Of a DNA stretch of 5,848 nucleotides, positions 1 to 3,210 are shown one piece after another. The stretch is from the NCBI GenBank assembly GCA_018304365.1, contig JAGVWH010000023.1:1-5848 (forward strand). Reading direction: 5' to 3'. The notes under the pieces were generated by a model that was given only the letters and a program-made list of their open reading frames with translations, did not search any database and was not told the origin of the DNA. The translations under genes and the position numbers were made by a program. The stretch is from Nanobdellati archaeon. Its GTDB lineage: Archaea > Nanobdellota > Nanobdellia > UBA10117. Position 1 is the stretch's first letter. Each line of letters opens with the position of its first letter.

Positions 1-1
1 T

Positions 2-937
2 CTTGCAACAAGCATTTTGACTTTGCAAAAAAGTAATGAGCCAACTGGCGGAACAGGTTCCGGAACAGGAACTGGTGCTACAAGCCAAGATCTTACTGTC
101 GACTTAGAAATAAGTGAAGACAAAGTATCTCCTGGTGATGTAGTAACATTTGACTTAGACATAGAAAACACAGCTGAATACGATGCTGAAGAAGTAGAAG
201 TTACTTTAACAGTAAAAGGCATCGATGAAAATGGCGAAGATGTAGAAGTTGAAGCTGAAACATTTGACCTTAATGATGAAGGAAGCGACGACAATGTAGA
301 AGTGCTTTCATTAGCTTTGAGAGTACCTTTCACAGCTGAAGAAGGCGAATACGATGTTATAGTAGATGTCGAATGGAAAAATGAAGATACTAATGAAAAG
401 TTCATTAACCAAGTTGTAGAAGAAAACGCAATTGAAGTTGAAAGACAAGACCACGATGTCCGTGTAACGGAAATCATATTGTCTGAAACAGCAGTTGATG
501 CAGGTAACAACGTCCAAGTTGGAATAACAATATTTAACGTTGGATTACAAGACGAAGACGTAAAGATACGTGTTAAATCCACAGAATTGGGTGTTGACCT
601 AACATCCGGACAATTTGAGTTGGATGAAGATGAAGAGACTACTCAGCATATGTCTTTCACAGTACCAAAGAATACTAAGAATGGCGAGTATGTTATACAA
701 GCCACAGTAATGTTTGGCGACTCTGAAAGCAAAACAGAATTCGCAACACTTAAAGTTGGCGGACAAGGTAAAGACGGAGTATCTGTAATACCTTTGACTA
801 CGACAATAAGTAACGAATTTGGCAGTATCGGTTTGGTATTAGGCATAATAATCGCTTTGGTTGTTATTGCATTAGTATCAAAAGAATTCATCCCAGCAAG
901 CTGGGGTGTAAGAACTGAAATAATCCGAAGAAGGTAA
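2..937 (+). CDS. CARDB-repeat surface protein with C-terminal membrane anchor, N-terminus outside window
   Basis: The reading frame is open from the left edge, reading LATSILTLQKS before a Gly/Thr linker. A TTG at 17 is the first possible start inside the window, but the hydrophobic stretch before it looks like the end of a signal peptide, so I treat the gene as 5'-partial. Numbering from that TTG, a Gly/Thr/Ser-rich linker (about 11-23) is followed by two CARDB-like beta-sandwich domains (about 24-140 and 142-247). These carry the typical pattern of a conserved Pro/Ala-Gly turn, then an N-T/N-V-G strand, then an 'xxGEY' strand near the domain end. One transmembrane helix (about 269-289) and a basic tail ending IIRRR follow. 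The exported part is very acidic. It is a paralogue of the protein at 1638-2705. The likely role is a cell-surface structural or adhesion protein; the ligand is unknown. Fold and topology are well supported, function is inferred. Confidence 0.85.
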   Translation, partial: LATSILTLQKSNEPTGGTGSGTGTGATSQDLTVDLEISEDKVSPGDVVTFDLDIENTAEYDAEEVEVTLTVKGIDENGEDVEVEAETFDLNDEGSDDNVEVLSLALRVPFTAEEGEYDVIVDVEWKNEDTNEKFINQVVEENAIEVERQDHDVRVTEIILSETAVDAGNNVQVGITIFNVGLQDEDVKIRVKSTELGVDLTSGQFELDEDEETTQHMSFTVPKNTKNGEYVIQATVMFGDSESKTEFATLKVGGQGKDGVSVIPLTTTISNEFGSIGLVLGIIIALVVIALVSKEFIPASWGVRTEIIRRR

Positions 938-947
938 TTTTACCTAG

Positions 948-986
948 CCCATCTGAACTTGTTCAGATTGGGTCTTTATATTTTTT
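948..986 (+). terminator. U-bulged hairpin followed by a T-rich run
   Basis: Eleven bases after the stop codon, CCCATCTGAAC (948-958) pairs with GTTCAGATTGGG (961-972) through 11 pairs. One unpaired T (968) lies just inside the basal CCCA/TGGG clamp. A T-rich run (975-986) follows, as expected of a transcript 3' end. A second perfect inverted repeat, AGGTAA-TT-TTACCT at 932-945, covers the stop codon itself. Termination is inferred from position and shape only. A hairpin of the same architecture lies at 2718-2742. Confidence 0.6.
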
Positions 987-1008
987 AATATTTAATTTTG
1001 TATTCTAA

Positions 1009-1024
1009 AGGCAAGGTTTTTAAT
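1009..1024 (+). promoter_or_regulatory. BRE/TATA-like promoter of tRNA-Trp
   Basis: AGGCAAGG followed by TTTTTAAT (TATA-like part 1017-1024) resembles an archaeal BRE plus TATA element. Its centre lies about 27 bases before the first base of the tRNA, which is the expected spacing to a start just upstream of the mature 5' end. Confidence 0.55.
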
Positions 1025-1047
1025 CAGAATTCTAGTCATAGCATTGC

Positions 1048-1120
1048 GGGGTCATAGCATAACCTGGCAGTGTGGCCGCCTCCAGAGCGGCTGATCTCGG
1101 TCCAAATCCGGGTGACCCCA
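1048..1120 (+). tRNA. tRNA-Trp (anticodon CCA), no intron
   Basis: A complete 73-base cloverleaf can be drawn. The acceptor stem is GGGGTCA with TGACCCC (7 pairs), T8 and A9 follow, and the discriminator is A73 (1120). The D arm GCAT/GTGT has a 9-base loop with A14, G18-G19 and A21, but two of its four pairs are G-U. The anticodon stem GCCGC/GCGGC carries loop CTCCAGA, with anticodon CCA at 1082-1084 reading UGG. The variable loop is TGAT. The T stem is CTCGG/CCGGG with loop TCCAAAT. Two features stand out. There is no intron after position 37, where many archaeal tRNA-Trp genes have one. The T loop has C at position 55 where U (pseudouridine) is nearly universal. The 3' CCA is not encoded and must be added after transcription. 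The gene lies between two surface-protein genes, directly upstream of the candidate RNA at 1134-1231. Confidence 0.9.
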
Positions 1121-1134
1121 CTAATATAATAATC
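1116..1134 (+). repeat. Left copy of a 19/20-base direct repeat at the tRNA 3' end
   Basis: CCCCAC followed by TAATATAATAATC recurs at 1225-1244 with one extra T. This copy includes the last five bases of the tRNA-Trp gene (CCCCA). The two copies bracket the structured RNA candidate, as if that segment had been inserted at, or duplicated from, the tRNA end. Confidence 0.7.
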
Positions 1135-1231
1135 CCATAGTGGGACCAGCTGACATCAGTCAAGCGCTGCCCATATGAGTGAAACGAATGTGGACCAGCT
1201 AAAACCTTTTGGTTTTAAGCGCTGCCCCACT
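1134..1231 (+). ncRNA. Candidate structured RNA: duplicated core motif, pseudo-symmetric four-way junction
   Basis: Two copies of the core ACCAGCT ... AAGCGCTGCCC occur at 1145-1172 and 1194-1227. Each forms CAGC/GCTG (1147-1150 with 1166-1169; 1196-1199 with 1221-1224), with a three-base AGC bulge on the 3' side and an apical hairpin. The apical hairpins differ in sequence and length but both pair perfectly: TGAC-ATCA-GTCA and TAAAACC-TTTT-GGTTTTA. The rest can close as a central stem (1171-1176 with 1188-1193) and an outer stem AGTGGG/CCCACT (1139-1144 with 1226-1231). The result is a four-way junction in which AC precedes and C follows each arm. An alternative fold is two tandem hairpins closed by TGGG/CCCA. 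The segment begins 14 bases after tRNA-Trp and ends 21 bases before the winged-helix gene, so it is either a separate small RNA processed from the tRNA transcript or a structured 5' leader of that gene. I do not recognise the family. The strand is assumed from the neighbours. Confidence 0.6.
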
Positions 1232-1244
1232 TAATATAATAATC
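1225..1244 (+). repeat. Right copy of the 19/20-base direct repeat
   Basis: CCCCACT followed by TAATATAATAATC matches 1116-1134 with a single inserted T. Its first bases form the 3' strand of the outer stem of the structured RNA. The TAATATAAT part resembles a TATA box, but its centre is only about 17 bases before the ATG at 1253, closer than the usual spacing. Confidence 0.7.
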
Positions 1245-1252
1245 ATAAAGAT

Positions 1253-1585
1253 ATGGATAAATCAACACTATTTACAGAGTTATTTGGAAATAGCCCTACA
1301 ATTAAAGTCTTAGAATTTTTTATAGAGAATGACTTGTATGATTATAGTAAGAGTGATATCTTCAAAACAACAGGTGTTGCCCGTACTACTCTTCAGAGTA
1401 TAATTGATAAATTATCTAGAAAAAGAATTTTGATTCAAACACGAAAGTTAGGTAGAGCTAAATTATATAAATTAAATAGAGATAATCCAATAGTTAACGA
1501 AATGGTTATTTTTGCAGTTGGCGCTATTACCACTTCAGCAAAAATAGATATTGAGAGCTTAAGTGTAAGAGCAAAAAGCAGATAA
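1253..1585 (+). CDS. Small winged helix-turn-helix DNA-binding protein
   Basis: This 110-residue protein has the usual layout of small archaeal winged-helix regulators. It starts with an LFTELFGNSPTIKVLEFF helix (6-23), then an F/S-x-x-D-I helix (about 32-39). A turn with GVARTT leads into the recognition helix (about 42-57), and a basic wing, RILIQTRKLGRAKLYKLN, spans 58-75. A mostly hydrophobic C-terminal helix follows (about 79-96), possibly for dimerisation. The ATG start lies five codons before the first conserved Leu-Phe, which fits the family. No clear Shine-Dalgarno sequence precedes it. It probably binds DNA as a dimer; the targets are unknown. The structured RNA ends 21 bases upstream and may lie in its leader. 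The family call is secure at the fold level; the regulated genes are not known, though the adjacent surface genes are plausible candidates. Confidence 0.8.
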   Translation: MDKSTLFTELFGNSPTIKVLEFFIENDLYDYSKSDIFKTTGVARTTLQSIIDKLSRKRILIQTRKLGRAKLYKLNRDNPIVNEMVIFAVGAITTSAKIDIESLSVRAKSR

Positions 1586-1610
1586 AATCGCACACAAGCG
1601 CCCATTAGCC

Positions 1611-1618
1611 TTTTAAAA
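1611..1618 (+). promoter_or_regulatory. TATA-like box of the second CARDB gene
   Basis: TTTTAAAA is centred about 24 bases before the ATG at 1638. This spacing puts the transcript start at or next to the start codon, and there is no Shine-Dalgarno sequence, so the mRNA is probably leaderless. Confidence 0.5.
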
Positions 1619-1637
1619 CTATGTTTTATTTAGAATT

Positions 1638-2705
1638 ATGAAAACAGCAAGATTTTTCACAATCTTCGTAACAGCATTATTCTTAGCTGCACCAATCGTA
1701 GCCGCAGATTTTGCCGACGAAAATTTCTCAGTTAAGATAGACATCATTACTTTATGGTTATCTGATGAAGCTGGCAAAAGAGTCGGAGAAAAACTAACAG
1801 AAGACCTAAGCAAACTCTCGCAAGACAGCGAAATAACTTTTGATTTCACTTGGAATATTCCTGCAGATATAGATTCTGGCGCTTACACTCTTAATGCAGA
1901 AGTAGAAGGCGAATGGCAAGATGCTCAAGAAACGACTACATATACAGCCACATCTGATGTTGAAATAGAAAAGCCAGATCACAAATTATACTTACAAGAA
2001 GTTGAACTTGCAGATTCAAGTGTAAAAGCTGGCGAGCCTCTTTATGTTTCTGTTACGTTAATGAACATTGGAGAAAAAGATGAGCGCGATGTAAAAATAA
2101 GACTTGACATTTTTGATCTTGGTATTTCAAATGAAATACAATTGACAAGCGATTTGCTTGACGGCAGAGATATAACTCAATATTTAACATTAGATATTCC
2201 TACAAATGCAAAAGCAGGAGAACACGAACTTAGAGTCAAAGCTTACAATGGTAATACTGAAGATGCTGTAACAAAACAAATCATAGTAGAGTCTGTTATA
2301 GCGGAAGATTTGAGCAAAGATGTTGTAAAACTTGATGAAATATTAACTCCTGGCAAAGGCAATGTAGTTTCTTTACAAGTGAAAAATCACGAATTAACAA
2401 CCAAAACTTTAACTTTAGAAGTAGAGAGTATTGACTGGGGAACAGCAAGAGTAGACCCTACAGCAGTAACACTTGAAGCTGGCGAAGAGACAGTAGCTTT
2501 TGTTTATGTAGTTCCCAATAAAGATTCAGCAGGTAAACAAAGCTTTACTTTTGTAGTAAAAGACGGCAATACTGTACTTGATAGCATAGACTTTGAAATG
2601 ACTGTTGGCGGAGAAAGTCCAAGTAAATTATCGACTAATATATTAATATTAGCAATACTTGCAATTTTAGTTTACTTCTTTTGGCAAAGAACTAGAAAAG
2701 AGTAA
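1638..2705 (+). CDS. CARDB/NEW3-type membrane-anchored surface protein (paralogue of the first gene)
   Basis: This 355-residue protein opens with a signal peptide (MKTARFF then a hydrophobic core, probable cleavage after PIVAA at about 23). A first beta-sandwich spans about 24-110. A CARDB domain (about 114-220) has SSVKAGEPLYVSVTLMNIGE as its early strands and AGEHELRVKAYNG at its end. A third, NEW3-like domain spans about 228-328. A single transmembrane helix (about 333-349) and the basic tail QRTRKE close the protein. Residues 59-220 can be aligned by eye with the CARDB region of the gene at 2-937, including the shared ExxDHxxxxxEx linker, so the two are paralogues. The first domain seems to lack its first two strands relative to that paralogue. 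A TATA-like box suggests its own leaderless promoter. The stop codon lies inside a 21-base repeat that recurs after a hairpin insert. It is likely a cell-envelope or adhesion protein, ligand unknown. Confidence 0.87.
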   Translation: MKTARFFTIFVTALFLAAPIVAADFADENFSVKIDIITLWLSDEAGKRVGEKLTEDLSKLSQDSEITFDFTWNIPADIDSGAYTLNAEVEGEWQDAQETTTYTATSDVEIEKPDHKLYLQEVELADSSVKAGEPLYVSVTLMNIGEKDERDVKIRLDIFDLGISNEIQLTSDLLDGRDITQYLTLDIPTNAKAGEHELRVKAYNGNTEDAVTKQIIVESVIAEDLSKDVVKLDEILTPGKGNVVSLQVKNHELTTKTLTLEVESIDWGTARVDPTAVTLEAGEETVAFVYVVPNKDSAGKQSFTFVVKDGNTVLDSIDFEMTVGGESPSKLSTNILILAILAILVYFFWQRTRKE

Positions 2706-2709
2706 AGCT
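2689..2709 (+). repeat. Left copy of a perfect 21-base direct repeat
   Basis: The 21 bases starting GAACTAGAAAAG encode the last residues and the stop codon of the preceding gene, and they recur without mismatch at 2743-2763. The two copies bracket a 33-base segment that is almost entirely hairpin, resembling a target-site duplication or slippage product. Confidence 0.9.
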
Positions 2710-2711
2710 AA

Positions 2712-2742
2712 GCTGGGCCCAGCGAACAAAAGTTCGCTTGGG
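2712..2742 (+). terminator. U-bulged hairpin inside a repeat-flanked insert, possible terminator or mRNA 3' structure
   Basis: CCCAGCGAAC (2718-2727) pairs with GTTCGCTTGGG (2732-2742) around an AAAA loop. There are ten pairs, with one unpaired T (2738) just inside the CCCA/TGGG clamp, exactly as in the hairpin at 948-972. The 5' side overlaps a perfect palindrome, GCTGGGCCCAGC (2712-2723), which offers a competing fold. No strong T run follows at once, so simple intrinsic termination is less certain here. A processing or stability element is an alternative. Confidence 0.5.
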
Positions 2743-2763
2743 GAACTAGAAAAGAGTAAAGCT
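2743..2763 (+). repeat. Right copy of the 21-base direct repeat
   Basis: This is an exact copy of 2689-2709, now outside any gene. Its last bases (AGCT) run into an AGCTTTAATT motif (2760-2769) that is itself repeated at 2776-2785. Confidence 0.9.
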
Positions 2764-2770
2764 TTAATTT
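2761..2770 (+). promoter_or_regulatory. TATA-like box of the DUF192 gene
   Basis: GCTTTAATTT is centred about 26 bases before the ATG at 2792, the expected distance for a leaderless archaeal transcript. A second AGCTTTAATT at 2776-2785 is too close to the ATG to act the same way. Confidence 0.4.
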
Positions 2771-2791
2771 CTGTTAGCTTTAATTAGTTTT

Positions 2792-3127
2792 ATGCAAATT
2801 AGAAATTTAACACGTAAAACTGAATTTGAAGTTTCTGTCGCAGATAATTTTATTTCGCAGACTAAAGGATTAAGTTTTTCTAAGGAGAAAAATATTTTAT
2901 TTACATTTCCTGTTAGTTATTACTGGAGTTTTTGGATGTTTGGTGTACCATATAATATTAATATAGTTTTTATTGACGAATCTAAAAAAGTATTTCAAAT
3001 AGAGAAGGCCGTGCCTATTACATTAAATCCACGAAGCTGGCGTACGTATAAGCCAAAAAAGAGCTGTAAACTTGTTCTTGAAACTACACACGACATAGTG
3101 GATATAGACGATAAATTAGATTTTTAG
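2792..3127 (+). CDS. DUF192 family protein
   Basis: This 111-residue protein matches the DUF192 (COG1430) pattern. A beta strand starts the protein (EFEVSVADN), followed by the TKGLSF motif (24-29; GLM-x in most members). Then come ILFTFP (35-40), the signature SFWMFGVPYNINIVFID (46-62; usually FWMKNTxIPLDIxFID), and KKVFQIEKAVP. The C-terminal strand CKLVLETTHD corresponds to the usual 'VLEL..G' region. Its length is normal for the core domain. There is no signal peptide or lipobox, although many relatives are exported, so this copy is probably cytoplasmic. The Pro of FGVP is kept, and the usual Asp of PLD is Asn here. The biochemical function of the family is not established. The start is supported by a TATA-like box 26 bases upstream. 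It is followed by the 819-residue surface protein with 83 bases between them, and no functional link can be shown. Confidence 0.85.
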   Translation: MQIRNLTRKTEFEVSVADNFISQTKGLSFSKEKNILFTFPVSYYWSFWMFGVPYNINIVFIDESKKVFQIEKAVPITLNPRSWRTYKPKKSCKLVLETTHDIVDIDDKLDF

Positions 3128-3140
3128 TGTATGTTCTAAT

Positions 3141-3162
3141 ATTTATTTCTAAGTAAATAAAT
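3141..3162 (+). other. AT-only inverted repeat between DUF192 and the large surface gene
   Basis: ATTTATTT (3141-3148) and AAATAAAT (3155-3162) form a perfect eight-pair stem around CTAAGT, 13 bases after the DUF192 stop. It could help end the upstream transcript. An AT-rich promoter region that happens to be self-complementary is equally possible. Confidence 0.35.
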
Positions 3163-3163
3163 G

Positions 3164-3172
3164 CTTAAATAT
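3164..3172 (+). promoter_or_regulatory. TATA-like box of the large surface-protein gene
   Basis: CTTAAATAT is centred about 43 bases before the TTG start. With the usual 25-27 base spacing, transcription would begin near 3194, giving a leader of about 17 bases that just includes the Shine-Dalgarno sequence. Confidence 0.45.
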
Positions 3173-3198
3173 GATTTAATTAACTCCCAGTGATAAAT

Positions 3199-3205
3199 GG
3201 AGGTG
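3199..3205 (+). promoter_or_regulatory. Strong Shine-Dalgarno site deciding a TTG start
   Basis: GGAGGTG lies five bases before TTG at 3211, and the first residues from that TTG make a clean signal peptide. This is the only strong Shine-Dalgarno site in the window; the other genes appear leaderless or lack one. Confidence 0.8.
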
Positions 3206-3210
3206 TATAG

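Noticed and set aside
311..517. Minus-strand open frames inside the first CARDB gene (also 643-891), the second CARDB gene (1619-1849) and the large gene (3609-3815).
   Set aside because: They are antisense shadows with no recognisable motif, start signal or consistent composition.
1145..1225. The arms of the structured RNA resemble bulge-helix-bulge splicing motifs: AC bulge, four pairs, AGC bulge on the other strand.
   Set aside because: The 5' gap is two bases and lies at the junction, and splicing would remove only a small hairpin with no functional exon to join. I keep it only as a possible processing site.
1134..1231. H/ACA or C/D box guide RNA.
   Set aside because: No ACA box at the right distance, no kink-turn pair, no plausible guide pocket, and no C (RUGAUGA) or D (CUGA) boxes in the right order.
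1597..1607. CAAGCGCCCAT after the winged-helix gene resembles CAAGCGCTGCCCAT of the structured RNA.
   Set aside because: It is a short gapped match without a partner strand or stem; chance is enough.
3183..3205. ACTCCCA (3183-3189) can pair with TGGAGGT (3198-3204) and hide the Shine-Dalgarno site of the large gene.
   Set aside because: One mismatch and one G-U pair make it weak. The likely transcript start near 3194 would leave the upstream half out of the mRNA.
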